A stretch of DNA of 64,000 bases. It comes from Paludisphaera mucosa. Its GTDB lineage: Bacteria; Planctomycetota; Planctomycetia; Isosphaerales; Isosphaeraceae. The notes beneath the pieces were generated by a model that saw nothing but the letters and a program-made list of their open reading frames with translations, did not search any database and was not told the origin of the DNA. A program made the position numbers and the translations under genes. Below, piece after piece: positions 9,427-19,865 of this stretch; positions within the stretch are counted from its first letter, which is position 1; each line of letters starts with the position of its first letter. Location: the NCBI RefSeq assembly GCF_029589435.1, contig NZ_JARRAG010000001.1, positions 2,036,808 through 2,100,807 on the forward strand, read 5' to 3'.

Positions 9427-10233
9427 GTGAGCACGGCGCGAATCCGCATTGGACTCCACGGCGCGATGGGCAGGATGGGCCTGAGGCTCGTCCAGCTCAT
9501 GGCCGCCGACCCCCGCGTGGAGCTGGTCGCGGCGGTCGACCGCTCGCGGCTCGGCGAGGACGCCGGAGTCGCGGCCGGCGTCGGCCCGCTGGGCGTGAGC
9601 GTCCAAACGCTCGAGGCGCTCGACCTCAACGCCGCACGACCCGACGCCTTCATCGACTTCTCACACCCATCGGCGACCTCCGAGATCACCGCTTACTGTC
9701 GACGGGGGCGAATCCCAGTTGTGGTCGGCACGACCGGTCTCGAGGCCGACCAGGGCGAGCAGCTATCCGCCGCGGCGGCCGAGATCCCTGTGCTGACCTC
9801 GCCCAACATGAGCCGGGCGGTCAACGTCCTGATGAAGCTCGTGGGCCAGGCCGCAGCGGCGATGGGCGTCGAGGCGGACGTCGAGATCATCGAGCGCCAC
9901 CACCGCCTGAAGAAAGACGCCCCCAGCGGCACGGCCCTGCGGCTCGCCGAAATCGTCGAGGCCGCTACGGGTGCCGGCCCCCTGGTGCACGGCCGCGAGG
10001 GCCAGGTCGGCGAACGGCCCCGGGGCGAGATCGGGATGCACGCCGTCCGCGCCGGCGACTGCCCGGGCGAACACACGGTGATGTTCGCCGTCGGCGGCGA
10101 CACGCTCGAGTTGAGCCATCGCGCCCTGAACCGCGACGGCTTCGTCCGGGGTGCGATCGACGCCGCCGTGTTCCTCGCCGGCAAGCCCCCCGGTTCTTAC
10201 ACGATGGCCCATGTGCTAGAATCGGCGAGATAG
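9427..10233 (+). CDS. dapB: 4-hydroxy-tetrahydrodipicolinate reductase
   Basis: This 268-residue NAD(P)H-dependent reductase of the diaminopimelate/lysine pathway has the full family pattern: the nucleotide-binding GAMGRMG (12-18), IDFSHP, VVGTTGL and the active-site region ERHHRLKKDAPSGTA with the catalytic histidine and lysine. The length is normal. The start is GTG with AGGAAG upstream. It lies in a run with thrC before it and three further plus-strand genes after it. It supplies precursors for lysine and, in planctomycetes that make peptidoglycan, for the cell wall. Confidence 0.94.
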   Translation: MSTARIRIGLHGAMGRMGLRLVQLMAADPRVELVAAVDRSRLGEDAGVAAGVGPLGVSVQTLEALDLNAARPDAFIDFSHPSATSEITAYCRRGRIPVVVGTTGLEADQGEQLSAAAAEIPVLTSPNMSRAVNVLMKLVGQAAAAMGVEADVEIIERHHRLKKDAPSGTALRLAEIVEAATGAGPLVHGREGQVGERPRGEIGMHAVRAGDCPGEHTVMFAVGGDTLELSHRALNRDGFVRGAIDAAVFLAGKPPGSYTMAHVLESAR

Positions 10234-10262
10234 GGAGAGGTCCCCCGGAGGCTCCGCCGGAC

Positions 10263-10643
10263 ATGGCTCGTTGCGATCAAGGGTATCTTTGCGCGGTCTG
10301 CGGCGAAGAAGTCGAGGACCTGCTCGAGTCCGACCTCTACCTCCGCTACGTGCTGGGAGAAGTCGACCCCGAGCTGCTTCACAAGCTGCCCGAGCGGCAC
10401 ATCCGTTGCAATCCATCGCTGGCGCAGTTCATCGTCGATGAATCGTTCCCGACGGCGGCTTCGGACGGCCTTTTCGCCAAGGCGGCACTCGACCCCCCGT
10501 TCGTCGCCGAGGAAGAGGAGCGCGTCAGCGCCGGGTATCGGAGGCTGAAAGCCCTGGCGGTACGAGGCGAATCGATCCTGGACTACCCCCTGGCCAAGGC
10601 CCGGGACGCGGCCGAAGAATCCGGAGGCCGCGGCCGCGAATGA
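10263..10643 (+). CDS. Small conserved-type protein with CxxC knuckle, function unknown
   Basis: This is a 126-residue acidic soluble protein. Near its start is CAVCGEEVED, a CxxC knuckle suggesting a zinc or structural metal site, with a further cysteine in HIRCNPS about 35 residues later. The middle is rich in charged helix-forming residues, with no signal peptide or membrane segment. GGAGG stands 12 bases before the ATG. It lies 29 bases after dapB and 34 before a receiver-type gene, so an operon is likely. I do not recognise a family with known function. Confidence 0.65.
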   Translation: MARCDQGYLCAVCGEEVEDLLESDLYLRYVLGEVDPELLHKLPERHIRCNPSLAQFIVDESFPTAASDGLFAKAALDPPFVAEEEERVSAGYRRLKALAVRGESILDYPLAKARDAAEESGGRGRE

Positions 10644-10677
10644 CCTCGGCCGGCGGCCGGGAGGGGAGGTCGCTCCC

Positions 10678-11336
10678 GTGATCGAAGTCCCCAGGACCAC
10701 GGAGGCCGATGTCCCATCGTCGCCGGTCGAGGCGGCCCCCGCGACGCCGGACGGCGGCGTCGCGCCCGAGCCTCGCCTCCGCCGCATCCTCTTCCTCGAC
10801 GACGACCCCCGTCGCGCCGAAGTCTTCCTGGTCCGCTGCCCGCAGGCGATCTGGGTCATGACGGCCGACGACTGCATCGCCCGCCTGGCAGAGGCCTGGG
10901 ACGAGGTCCACCTCGACCACGACCTGGGAGGTGAGCGGTACGTCGACGTGAATCGGAACGATTGCGGGATGGCCGTCGTCCGCTGGATTTGCGCCGAGGA
11001 GCGCGGGCCCGTGCGCTCGGCCCGGTTTTTCATCCACAGCTATAACTTCGCCGCCGCCTCGCTGATGGTCGAGTGCCTGCTCCAGAACGGCTACGCGGCC
11101 GAGTTCCGCCCCTTCGGATTCGACCTCGTCGACTTCCTCTCTTTCGAACCTCCTCCGCCGCCCCGTCGGACATTCTGGCGACGCCTGGCCGGCTTCTGGC
11201 GGCGGCTCGTCGGCGGAACGGCGTCAGGCTCCCTGGTGACGGCCAGCCACGTGACTGGCTATGATAGGGGTCCACACCCTGCGGGATTAGACCCTCAGGT
11301 CGGTCGGGGATCGGCGGCGACATCGGAGAAACAGCC

Positions 11337-11340
<4 letters not shown>
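10678..11340 (+). CDS. Cyclic-phosphate processing receiver-domain protein
   Basis: This 220-residue protein has a receiver-like fold (about 37-160) of the type named cyclic-phosphate processing Rec. The acidic pocket is LFLDDDP, and the variant HLDHDLGG replaces the usual receiver aspartate region, followed by a conserved HSYN near the fourth strand. That family is predicted to act on 2',3'-cyclic phosphates rather than in phosphorelay; this rests on published comparative predictions, not on this sequence. A proline stretch and a basic Trp/Arg-rich tail follow. The GTG start has GGAGGGGAGGT upstream. Its stop overlaps the TTG start of the next gene by four bases. Confidence 0.6.
11236..11265 (+). 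promoter_or_regulatory. Candidate internal promoter for the UDP-sugar decarboxylase gene
   Basis: GTGACG (11236-11241), an 18-base spacer and TATGAT (11260-11265) lie within the 3' part of the receiver gene, about 70 bases before the next start. The same two hexamers at the same spacing precede the APC permease. Position and resemblance to sigma-70 boxes are the only evidence. Confidence 0.38.
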
Positions 11341-12269
<929 letters not shown>

Positions 12270-12394
12270 GCGCCCCGTCGACAGGCGGCGATGAGGCGGC
12301 TCCGAACCTTTGCCTCCCACGTCAGGTCCATCCCCGCGGAGGCGTCGCCGATCCCGGCTGCGCCACGGTGACGTCTTCGCGGAAAGCCCTCACG

Positions 12395-13165
12395 ATGCCG
12401 ACGGATCTCGACTCGCGGACCCCCCGAATCGCCGCCTACCTTCGCGCCAATATCGTTGAAGGGGGCGGTGGTCGCGAAGGCGTCTTCACGATCCAACACG
12501 ACCGGGACGACGCCAACATCTACCGCAACTACGCGGTCCCGGACGATGGCTCCGAGCCGGATGATGCGGCCGTCGCCGGCCTCATCGCCCTTTTCGTGGA
12601 GCTGAACCGGACGCCGAGGCTGGAGTACATCCCCGAACTGGCCCCAGCCCTGCTGTCGAGGCTGGAGGCGGGCGGGTTCCGGATCGAGCGGGAGACGCCG
12701 CTGCTGTCCTGTTCCCCCTCTGTCCTACCGGCACCTTACCCAATCGGGCTCGAATGGCCGGCCGCCGAGGATCTAGCGGGGCTCGAAGAGGCCGCACGCA
12801 TCCAGAACGAGGCCTTCGGCGCGACTGAGACGACTCAGTCGGACGTGGAGCGGCTGCGTCAGATGGTGCTCCGCGGGGGAGCCGTCGCCCTGATCCGCGA
12901 CGCCGAGACCGGCGCGGGTCTGGGCTCCGGCGTCTTCACGCCGCCGATCGCAAGCGTGGCCGAGATCGCGGCCGTGGCCGTCCGAGCAGCGGCGCGGGGG
13001 CGGGGGATCGGGTCGAGCCTCGCCGCGTCCCTGGGCCGCCGAGCTATCGAGCAGGGCGTCGATTGCCCGTTCCTCATGGCATCTCCCGAGGACGAGAAGG
13101 GGATCTACCGACGCGCCGGCTACACGTCCTTCGGCCGGGTCCTGCACATCTCGATCCCCCGTTGA
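12395..13165 (+). CDS. GNAT-family N-acetyltransferase
   Basis: This protein of about 256 residues has a C-terminal GNAT fold: EIAAVAVRAAARGRGIGSSLAASL contains the R/Q-x-x-G-x-G/A acetyl-CoA loop (RGRGIG), and GIYRRAGYTSFGR matches the final strand. The N-terminal half (about 1-115) is a separate region typical of two-part GNAT proteins. The ATG at 12395, with GGAAAG upstream, is preferred over a GTG 27 bases earlier. It ends nine bases from the convergent flavoprotein gene. The acyl acceptor cannot be predicted. Confidence 0.75.
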   Translation: MPTDLDSRTPRIAAYLRANIVEGGGGREGVFTIQHDRDDANIYRNYAVPDDGSEPDDAAVAGLIALFVELNRTPRLEYIPELAPALLSRLEAGGFRIERETPLLSCSPSVLPAPYPIGLEWPAAEDLAGLEEAARIQNEAFGATETTQSDVERLRQMVLRGGAVALIRDAETGAGLGSGVFTPPIASVAEIAAVAVRAAARGRGIGSSLAASLGRRAIEQGVDCPFLMASPEDEKGIYRRAGYTSFGRVLHISIPR

Positions 13166-13174
13166 CGCGTCCTT

Positions 13175-14773
13175 CTACTCGCCAAGAATTTCCATGGCGG
13201 CGTTGCGGCCGTTGACGGCGATCACGCTCCCGCCCGGGTGCGTGCAGGCCCCGCACAGGAACACGCCCGGCATCGGCGTCCTCGGCGACAGCCGATTTTC
13301 CCACATGTAGGACGGCAGGCATTCGCCCTGGAAAATATGCCCGCCCGTGAGGCCGACCCGGGACTCGACGTCCGGCGGCCCCAGGGTCTGGGCGTCGATG
13401 ATCGCGTCGGGGAAGTTCTCGCAGAACCGCCCGATCGAGTCGATCGCCAGTCTCTTGACCTCGTCCCGGCGCGAGTCCCAGTCGCCCTCGGCGAAGGCGT
13501 AGGGGACGTACTGTGCGAAGACGCTCATCGTATGGACGCCCTGGGGCGCGACGCTCGGGTCATGAGCCGTGTGAAAGTAGAGTTCGGTCCAGAGCCGGGC
13601 CGGCAGCTCGCCGCGACGCGACGCCTGATAGCCCTGGTCCCACTCCGTCTTCTTCAACGGCGTGTTGATCTGGCCCAGATGATGAGGCTCGGAGGTGCCA
13701 GGCCGCGCCTTGAAGCTGGGCAACTCCCTCAGTGCGACGTTCATCTTCAGCGTGCAGCCGAGCTGCGGCACGGACTCGACGCGCGACTTCCACACGCCGT
13801 CGGCCGCGGTCCCGAGCATCTTTAAGGTGGCCCTAGGGTCTGCGTTGGAGACGACGGTCGCGGCGTGGATCCTCTCGCCTCCCGTCAGTTCCACACCTTC
13901 GCCGGGGATGATCCGCGCGACCGAGGCACCCGTCGCGACGACGGCCCCGAGATCTCGCGCCGCGTCGCAGAGGAGGAACGAGACCATCCCCATCCCCCCC
14001 TCCACGTATCCCCACTGCCCGGGAACGCCTCCCAGCCGGCCCGACTGGTGGTGGAAGTGGATGGACGCCGTCCCCGGGTCGCTCGGGCTGGCGTTGGTGC
14101 CGATGACTCCCTGGCCCAGGTAGGCCATCTGGAGCCGCTCGTCCTGGAAGTAATGCTCGACGCACTCGACCATCGACCAGTCGAACAGGAACCGCCGCGC
14201 CTCGTGGTCGCCCCCCAGGCGCTCGTCGATCTGCTCGATCGTCGGGGCCTTGCCAAGCCAGACGTCGGCGTCGCCTTCGGGACGGAGGGCGTCGCGGAGC
14301 CTCCCCTTCACCGAGCCGAAGTCGCGCCAGCCCTCGACGTCCATCGGCGAGAGCCGGCGGATCTCCCCCTCGCACCGTTCGTCGTCGTCCCAGAGCTGGA
14401 TGCTGCTGCCATCCTCGAACGGGACGAACAAACCGGCCGTGGCGGGGGTCCACCGGAAGCCATAGGCGGGCAGGCGCAAGTCCTCGATCACCTTCGGGTG
14501 GAGGAGTCCGACCAGGTACGCGCACGGCGAGAGCTTGAAGCCGGGCCAGACCTCCTCGATCGTGCAGGCGCCCCCCACCCGTTCCCGCGACTCCAGCACC
14601 AGGACCGACTTCCCCGCCCGCGCGAGGTACGCCGCGGCCGTCAGTCCGTTGTGCCCGGCGCCGACCACGATCACGTCCCACCGCTTCCCCGCGATCTCCC
14701 GGATCGGCGTCTCAATCTCCATCTTGCCAAGGGTTTCGAGCGTCGTCCGTCGGCCCCCGGGTGTGGTCGCCAT
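13175..14773 (-). CDS. PYROXD2/phytoene-desaturase-like FAD oxidoreductase
   Basis: This 532-residue flavoprotein has the dinucleotide fold VVGAGHNGLTAAAYLARAG starting about residue 34, then ESRERVGGACTIEEVWPGF and LSPCAYLVGLL, a pattern typical of the PYROXD2 branch of the CrtI/phytoene dehydrogenase superfamily. The C-terminal FAD loop is present as LCGACTHPGGSV. It has no carotenoid gene neighbours, so a carotenoid role is not supported; the function of bacterial PYROXD2-like proteins is unsettled. The start at 14773 has GAGGAAAG upstream. A much longer open frame continues 5' on this strand but is not credible coding. Confidence 0.8.
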   Translation of the reverse strand: MATTPGGRRTTLETLGKMEIETPIREIAGKRWDVIVVGAGHNGLTAAAYLARAGKSVLVLESRERVGGACTIEEVWPGFKLSPCAYLVGLLHPKVIEDLRLPAYGFRWTPATAGLFVPFEDGSSIQLWDDDERCEGEIRRLSPMDVEGWRDFGSVKGRLRDALRPEGDADVWLGKAPTIEQIDERLGGDHEARRFLFDWSMVECVEHYFQDERLQMAYLGQGVIGTNASPSDPGTASIHFHHQSGRLGGVPGQWGYVEGGMGMVSFLLCDAARDLGAVVATGASVARIIPGEGVELTGGERIHAATVVSNADPRATLKMLGTAADGVWKSRVESVPQLGCTLKMNVALRELPSFKARPGTSEPHHLGQINTPLKKTEWDQGYQASRRGELPARLWTELYFHTAHDPSVAPQGVHTMSVFAQYVPYAFAEGDWDSRRDEVKRLAIDSIGRFCENFPDAIIDAQTLGPPDVESRVGLTGGHIFQGECLPSYMWENRLSPRTPMPGVFLCGACTHPGGSVIAVNGRNAAMEILGE

Positions 14774-15049
14774 GGGTGCTTCGCTTTCCTCGGAATGAGA
14801 ATCCAGATGAGCCGTATGCTGGCGAGCCGCGACCGCAATCGACGGCCGACCACCCCAAGATAACCTGGCCGGCCCTTGCAAGCTAACGGTGCGGTCGTCG
14901 CATTCCCACCGCGTGATGGGCCGAAAAGCGCGCCCCCGGCAAGGGCCATGGTGTAAACTTGACTCGTGCCGCGGCTGCCGGAGACGGCCGATCTGCCTCG
15001 ACGAGATGGGAGATCGCGGCCGCTCTCCCGATGGAGGGATGGGATCGTC

Positions 15050-16096
15050 ATGGCTTCGACCTCGACCGTCATTACTCGGCTCTCGGACCTGGTCGACGGT
15101 CAGGAAGCCGTGTGCTTCGCGGCGCTCGTCAAGGTGACGCGCGGCGTCACGAAGTCGAACCAGCCTTTCATCAAGTGCCTCTTCCGAGACAAGCAGGTCG
15201 CCTACGAGGCTCCGCTTTGGCACGACCACCGTTACTTTCCCGAGGCCGGCTCGTGGGTCGAGGGATTGGCGTACCGGATCCAGGTCCGCGCCAGCTTCAA
15301 CCTCCGCTTCGGGATGCAGCTCGACCTGCTCCACGTCCGACCCGCGATCGACGACGACGCCGGCGACGGATTCAACTTCTTCGACCTCGTCGAGAGCAGC
15401 CAGTACGACCCCCAGAACCTCCTCGACTCGATCTATCGACGCATCCGCAAGTTCGTCCAGGAACCCCACCTCCAGCAGCTTGTGCTGCGGATCCTGGACG
15501 ACAACGCCGAGCTCTTCAAGAAGATGCCGGCCGCGCAGGCGATGCACCACAACTACACCGGCGGCCTGCTCGAACACGTCTGGAGCATGAGCCGGGTCGG
15601 CGAGATGCTCGTCGAGCATTACGCGAGCTATTACAACACGCTCAACCCGCCGTTCGACAAGGGCGTCGTGATGGCCTCGATCATCCTCCACGACATCGGC
15701 AAGCTCAGGGAGCTGTCATACCACCCCGTCGAGGCGCGATACACCAAGGAAGGCTCGCTGGTGGGCCACATCCTGATGGGCCGCGACCTCGTCCGCGAGA
15801 CGGCGAAGACCATCGAGGGCTTCCCGGAAGAGACGCTCCTCTGCCTGGAGCACGCCATCCTGTCGCACCACGGCAAGCGCGAGTTCGGCGCGCCGGTCGT
15901 GCCGATGACCATTGAGGCGCTCCTGGTCTCGTTCATCGACGACCTCGACGCCAAGATGAACGTCGTCGCCCGCCAGCGTCTGCTCTCGAAGACCGAGGAC
16001 GAGTTCACCGACCGCGTCTTCGCGCTCGAGAATCGGCGGATCTACAAGGGGATCCCGGTCGAGAACGGCCAGGCCGACGAGGACTGCGCCTTCTGA
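15050..16096 (+). CDS. HD-domain 3'-5' exonuclease of the YhaM type
   Basis: This 348-residue protein has an N-terminal OB-like nucleic-acid-binding region (about 8-95) and a C-terminal HD phosphohydrolase domain. HHNYTGGLLEHVW, ILHDIGKLREL and LEHAILSHHGKREFG provide the metal-binding histidines and aspartates in the YhaM/KH-HD order, and a final VSFIDDLDAKM completes the set. Homologues are 3'-to-5' exoribonucleases that also act on DNA. The start at 15050 has GGAGGGATGGG upstream. It is transcribed divergently from the flavoprotein gene, with 276 bases between them in which I see no clear promoter pair. Confidence 0.85.
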   Translation: MASTSTVITRLSDLVDGQEAVCFAALVKVTRGVTKSNQPFIKCLFRDKQVAYEAPLWHDHRYFPEAGSWVEGLAYRIQVRASFNLRFGMQLDLLHVRPAIDDDAGDGFNFFDLVESSQYDPQNLLDSIYRRIRKFVQEPHLQQLVLRILDDNAELFKKMPAAQAMHHNYTGGLLEHVWSMSRVGEMLVEHYASYYNTLNPPFDKGVVMASIILHDIGKLRELSYHPVEARYTKEGSLVGHILMGRDLVRETAKTIEGFPEETLLCLEHAILSHHGKREFGAPVVPMTIEALLVSFIDDLDAKMNVVARQRLLSKTEDEFTDRVFALENRRIYKGIPVENGQADEDCAF

Positions 16097-16265
16097 TCGC
16101 GGCCGCAGGGCCCAGGCTCGAAGTCCGACCTCCGCGCCCCGGTCCGCCTCCGGGGCGTCGTCGCGCGCCTGGCCATCGCGGGGGCCCAAGGATAGAATGC
16201 GGACGTGGGCCGCCGCCGTCGCGGCGACCTCGATCTTCACATGAACACGAGATAAAGGAAATCCT

Positions 16266-16775
16266 ATGGACCGGATCTTGCGACTCGGGGCTCCGGCCCT
16301 GGCGCTGGCCGTGCTGGTCGGCTGCGGGGGCGCCCAGGAGGACGCCATGCCGACGACGTCCACGAAGGAGGCGCCCGGGCTCCCGCCCGTCGTCGCGCCG
16401 TCCAAGGACGTGGCCCCGAACCCCGCCCCCAGCCGCGCCGAGCCCGTCGCGCCGATCCCCTCGGCGACCGAGGCCGCCCCGGCCCCGGCCGGCGAGCCGA
16501 AGAAGGAGGGCGAGCCGGCCCTCGAAGCGCCCAAGGCCGCCGTCGTCAAGTTGAGCGATGAGGAGCTGGCGAACGTCAAAAAGCTCCCGGCCGACGAGCA
16601 GGAGGCCGCGCTCAAGCAGGCCGTGTGCCCGGTCAGCGACGAGCACCTCGGCGCGATGGACGTCCCCATCAAGGTCACGGCCGAGGGCCGGACGTTCTAC
16701 CTCTGCTGCAAGGGCTGCGAGAAGGACGTCGCCGCCGACGCCAAGGCCGTGATCGCCAAGCTCGACAAGAAGTAA
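16266..16775 (+). CDS. Lipoprotein with C-terminal metal-binding cysteine motif
   Basis: This 169-residue exported protein has a signal peptide ending in the lipobox LVGC, giving lipidation at C20. A proline/alanine-rich linker of about 70 residues leads to a compact C-terminal domain with [12 protein letters not shown] and [12 protein letters not shown]. The CP...CCxxC layout resembles YHS/TRASH-like heavy-metal domains that bind copper or similar ions. AAAGGAAA precedes the ATG. A 10-bp GC-rich inverted repeat lies just after the stop. A role in envelope metal handling is inferred from the motif; there is no transporter beside it. Confidence 0.75.
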   Translation: MDRILRLGAPALALAVLVGCGGAQEDAMPTTSTKEAPGLPPVVAPSKDVAPNPAPSRAEPVAPIPSATEAAPAPAGEPKKEGEPALEAPKAAVVKLSDEELANVKKLPADEQEAALKQAVCPVSDEHLGAMDVPIKVTAEGRTFYLCCKGCEKDVAADAKAVIAKLDKK

Positions 16776-16789
16776 TCCGGGCCGTCCCC

Positions 16790-16824
16790 GGGCCGCCCCT
16801 CCCCCTCTCGCCGGGGGGCGGCCC
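16790..16824 (+). terminator. GC-rich hairpin after the lipoprotein gene
   Basis: GGGCCGCCCC (16790-16799) pairs perfectly with 16815-16824 across a 15-base loop, starting 15 bases after the stop. There is no T-run; function is inferred from position. Confidence 0.45.
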
Positions 16825-16899
16825 CCGCCCACTCCGCCCTTTCATCGCGATCGGAACATCGCCTCACACTTCCATATACGAGGTCGATGAAGGTCTGGC

Positions 16900-16974
16900 G
16901 ACGGCCCCGGGCCGTCGGTATAATCGCCGCCTGCGAGAATGGGATCTCGAATCCCGCCCGGTCGAACGGGCGGG
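16900..16974 (+). promoter_or_regulatory. Candidate glnN promoter with palindrome and two mutually exclusive hairpins
   Basis: A perfect -10 consensus TATAAT sits at 16919-16924. Immediately upstream is the palindrome GACGGCC-CCG-GGCCGTC (16900-16916), placed where an operator would overlap the promoter; the -35 match is poor (TGGCGA). Just after the expected start point, GGGAT (16941-16945) pairs with ATCCC (16951-16955), while CCCGCCCG (16953-16960) pairs with CGGGCGGG (16967-16974). The two stems share 16953-16955, so only one can form. The pairings are read directly; a control role is inference. Confidence 0.35.
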
Positions 16975-17380
16975 GGTTCCAACGCAATCCCAGGATCGGC
17001 GACTCTCCCGCGCTGAGACGAGACGGCGGCGCGGCCGACCGCGGGCGCGACTTGACGAAGACGTCCGGCCTCTCCCGGAACGCTTCGGCGCCCCCGACGG
17101 CCGCAGGCCGGCTCGCCGGCCTTGCATTCGCGACGACGAGTCAGCCTCGGACGGCGTCCCAGCCCGCTGCGGCGACGTCCCGGGAACCACGCCTCATCGA
17201 CGAACATCAAGGCTCTCCGGATCGATCGGCGTTCCCAGACTCCGCGCCTCGCTTCGAGATCGAAGACCGCAGTCGCCCGGCCGCGGCGAGCCCTCGCCGC
17301 CGGCCCTCCGGCGACTCCGTCGTCGAAGTCGACCGGCGCGCCCCGGACCCACCTATCAAACGGATCGATGGAGCCTTTCG
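16975..17380. other. Long leader region before glnN, no gene seen
   Basis: These roughly 400 bases run up to the glnN start. Open frames here are arginine/proline/serine-rich, match nothing recognisable and run into glnN in another phase, so I do not call them genes. If the TATAAT at 16919 is the true -10, this is a long untranslated leader. Confidence 0.4.
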
Positions 17381-19567
17381 ATGTCACACGACAGCGCACG
17401 TGAAGCCGCGGTGGAAGCGATCACATCCTGGACGAACATGGGCCGAAGGGCGCCCAAGTCGGTCACGCCGATCACCCAACTCTTCGGGATGAACGTCTTC
17501 TCCGACGACGTCATGAGGGCCCGCCTGCCGGAGAACGTCTACCGGACGCTGCGGAACACCGTGAAGAAGGGCGCGCCCCTCGATCCTTCCGTCGCCGACG
17601 TCGTCGCGACGGCGATGAAGGAGTGGGCGATGGAGCGCGGCGCCACCCACTACACGCACTGGTTCCAGCCGATGACCGGCCTCACGGCCGAGAAGCACGA
17701 CTCGTTCCTCTCGCCGACCGAGGCCGGCACCGCGATCGCCGAGTTCAGCGGCAAGGAGCTGGTCCGCGGCGAGCCCGACGCGTCGAGCTTCCCCTCGGGC
17801 GGCATCCGCTCCACCTTCGAGGCCCGCGGCTACACCGCCTGGGATCCCACCAGCCCGGCCTTCATCCTCGACAACCCCAACGGCACGACCCTCTGCATCC
17901 CGACCGCCTTCTGCTCGTGGACGGGCGAGGCGCTCGACAAGAAGACCCCCCTGCTCCGCTCGGTCGAGGCCCTCTCGGCCCAGGCCGTCCGCGTCCTGAA
18001 GCTCTTCGGCTCGGCCGCGACCCGCGTCGGCACGACCGCCGGCCCCGAGCAGGAATACTTCCTGATCGACAAGAACTTCTACTTCGCCCGCCCCGACCTC
18101 ATCAACGCCGGCCGCACCCTCTTCGGCGCCAAGCCCCCCAAGGGGCAGGAGATGGAAGACCACTACTTCGGCTCCATCCCCGAGCGCGTCCTGGCCTGCA
18201 TGCTCGAGACCGAGAACGAGCTGTACAAGCTGGGCGTCCCGGTCAAGACCCGTCACAACGAGGTCTCGCCGGCCCAGTATGAAATCGCGCCGATGTACGA
18301 GAGCGCGAACGTCGCCACCGACCACAACATGCTGGTCATGGAGACGCTCAAGCGGGTCGCCGACCGCTACGGCCTGCAGGCCCTGCTGCACGAGAAGCCC
18401 TTCGCCGGCGTCAACGGCTCCGGCAAGCACGTGAACTGGTCGATGTCGGACGACCTGGGGAACAACCTGCTGAGCCCCGGCGCCACGCCCTACGCCAACG
18501 CCCAGTTCTTGGTGTTCCTCGCCGCGGTCATCCGCGCCGTCTCCCGCCACGGCGACCTGATGCGCGTGGCCGTCGCCCACGCCGGCAACGACCACCGCCT
18601 CGGCGCCAATGAAGCCCCGCCGGCGATCATCTCGGTGTTCCTGGGCGACATGCTCGAGGACATCGTCGACCAGATCGAGAAGGGCGGAGCCAAGACCGCG
18701 AAGGCGGGCGGCGAGCTGAAGGTCGGCGTGTCCGTCCTGCCGGTCCTCCCCCGCGACCCGGGCGATCGCAACCGCACGAGCCCCTTCGCCTTCACCGGCA
18801 ACAAGTTCGAGTTCCGCGCCGCGGGCTCGGCCCAGTCGATCGCCGGCCCGATCGTCGTCCTGAACACGATCGTGTCCGAGAGCCTCGACTACATCTCCAC
18901 GCAGCTCGAGCAGGCCGTCGCGGCCGGCAAGGACCTCAACGCCGAGATCCAGACGCTGCTCCAGGCGGTGATCAAGGAATCCCGCCACATCGTCTTCAAC
19001 GGCGACAACTACAGCGAGGCCTGGCACGCCGAGGCCGCCAAGCGAGGCCTGCCCAACCGTCGCTCGACCATCGACAGCCTCCCCGACTTCGTCTCGCCGA
19101 AGTCGATCGCGCTCTTTGGCAAGTACGGCGTCTTCTCGGAGCGCGAGCTGCACTCGCGGTTCGAGATCTTCCTGGAAAACTACCGGAAGACGATCACCAT
19201 CGAGTCGCAGCTCACCCTGCTGATCGCCGGGCGGATGATCCTGCCGGCCGCCCTACGCTATCAGGGCGAGGTGGCCGACTCGATCGCCAAGCTGAAGGGC
19301 GCCGGGGTCACCGCCCCCAAGGGCCAGACGGCGCTTCTCGACGAGCTAGTCTCGACCATCGACGAGTTGCAGACGGCCACCGACAAGCTCAGCGACATCG
19401 CCGAAGAGCACCCCAGCGGCGACTCGCTCGACCACGCCAAGCACTCGCGCGACGTCGTCATCCCCGCGATGAACGCCGTCCGCGCCGCCGGCGACAAGCT
19501 CGAAGCCCTCGTCGCCAGCGACCTCTGGCCGCTGCCGACGTACCAGGAAATGCTGTTCATCAAGTAA
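17381..19567 (+). CDS. glnN: Class III glutamine synthetase
   Basis: This 728-residue enzyme has the size typical of GSIII, far longer than GSI. It makes glutamine from glutamate, ammonia and ATP. Recognisable GSIII segments include [19 protein letters not shown], the catalytic [25 protein letters not shown] and [18 protein letters not shown]. The ATG at 17381 has GGAG eight bases upstream. It opens a nitrogen block that continues with amt, a porin, gltD, gltB and a LysR regulator on the opposite strand. A textbook terminator follows. GSIII is not controlled by adenylylation of the GSI kind, so regulation is likely transcriptional or by effectors. Confidence 0.95.
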   Translation: MSHDSAREAAVEAITSWTNMGRRAPKSVTPITQLFGMNVFSDDVMRARLPENVYRTLRNTVKKGAPLDPSVADVVATAMKEWAMERGATHYTHWFQPMTGLTAEKHDSFLSPTEAGTAIAEFSGKELVRGEPDASSFPSGGIRSTFEARGYTAWDPTSPAFILDNPNGTTLCIPTAFCSWTGEALDKKTPLLRSVEALSAQAVRVLKLFGSAATRVGTTAGPEQEYFLIDKNFYFARPDLINAGRTLFGAKPPKGQEMEDHYFGSIPERVLACMLETENELYKLGVPVKTRHNEVSPAQYEIAPMYESANVATDHNMLVMETLKRVADRYGLQALLHEKPFAGVNGSGKHVNWSMSDDLGNNLLSPGATPYANAQFLVFLAAVIRAVSRHGDLMRVAVAHAGNDHRLGANEAPPAIISVFLGDMLEDIVDQIEKGGAKTAKAGGELKVGVSVLPVLPRDPGDRNRTSPFAFTGNKFEFRAAGSAQSIAGPIVVLNTIVSESLDYISTQLEQAVAAGKDLNAEIQTLLQAVIKESRHIVFNGDNYSEAWHAEAAKRGLPNRRSTIDSLPDFVSPKSIALFGKYGVFSERELHSRFEIFLENYRKTITIESQLTLLIAGRMILPAALRYQGEVADSIAKLKGAGVTAPKGQTALLDELVSTIDELQTATDKLSDIAEEHPSGDSLDHAKHSRDVVIPAMNAVRAAGDKLEALVASDLWPLPTYQEMLFIK

Positions 19568-19631
19568 TCTTGATGGACGAAGACATCGACGCCCGTCGCG
19601 GCCGCGGCGGGCGTCGTCGATCCTCCATCCG

Positions 19632-19665
19632 GGGGCCGCGATCTCGCGGCCCCATTTTCATTTTT
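19632..19665 (+). terminator. Rho-independent terminator of glnN
   Basis: GGGGCCGCG (19632-19640) pairs perfectly with CGCGGCCCC (19645-19653) around ATCT and is followed by ATTTTCATTTTT. Stem plus T-run 65 bases after the stop make this the clearest intrinsic terminator in the window. Confidence 0.85.
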
Positions 19666-19797
19666 CTCCCCTTCGCATCTCCCGCGAGTCGAGCGACCGG
19701 GACTTCAAGCACATCGCGGGCGGTCTCATCCGCCCTCGCGAAGAAGTGCCGCGGCGCTCGTGCAGGGGGTCGCCGAATGGGGACCCCTGGGAACACG

Positions 19798-19837
19798 AAC
19801 GGGATCCCCGCCGGCTCGCGCCGAAGGGGATCCCGTT
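19798..19837. terminator. Bidirectional terminator between glnN and amt
   Basis: AACGGGATCCCC (19798-19809) is perfectly complementary to 19826-19837, giving a 12-bp stem with a 16-base loop. It lies 28 bases beyond the stop of the convergent amt gene, with A/T ends on both sides, so it can serve both strands. Confidence 0.7.
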
Positions 19838-19865
19838 TCGAGATTCGATCAAGATCGGTCCGAGA

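Noticed and set aside
14774-15691. Extension of the flavoprotein frame by about 300 codons upstream
   Set aside because: The added residues are low-complexity and overlap the oppositely oriented, well-supported HD exonuclease gene; the FAD domain starts just after 14773.
16941-16974. tRNA-like T-arm (GGGAT, loop, ATCCC)
   Set aside because: The loop has five bases instead of seven and no acceptor, D or anticodon arms are present.
16887-17492. Open frames in the region before glnN
   Set aside because: They are arginine/serine/proline-rich, lack ribosome sites and run into glnN in a different phase.
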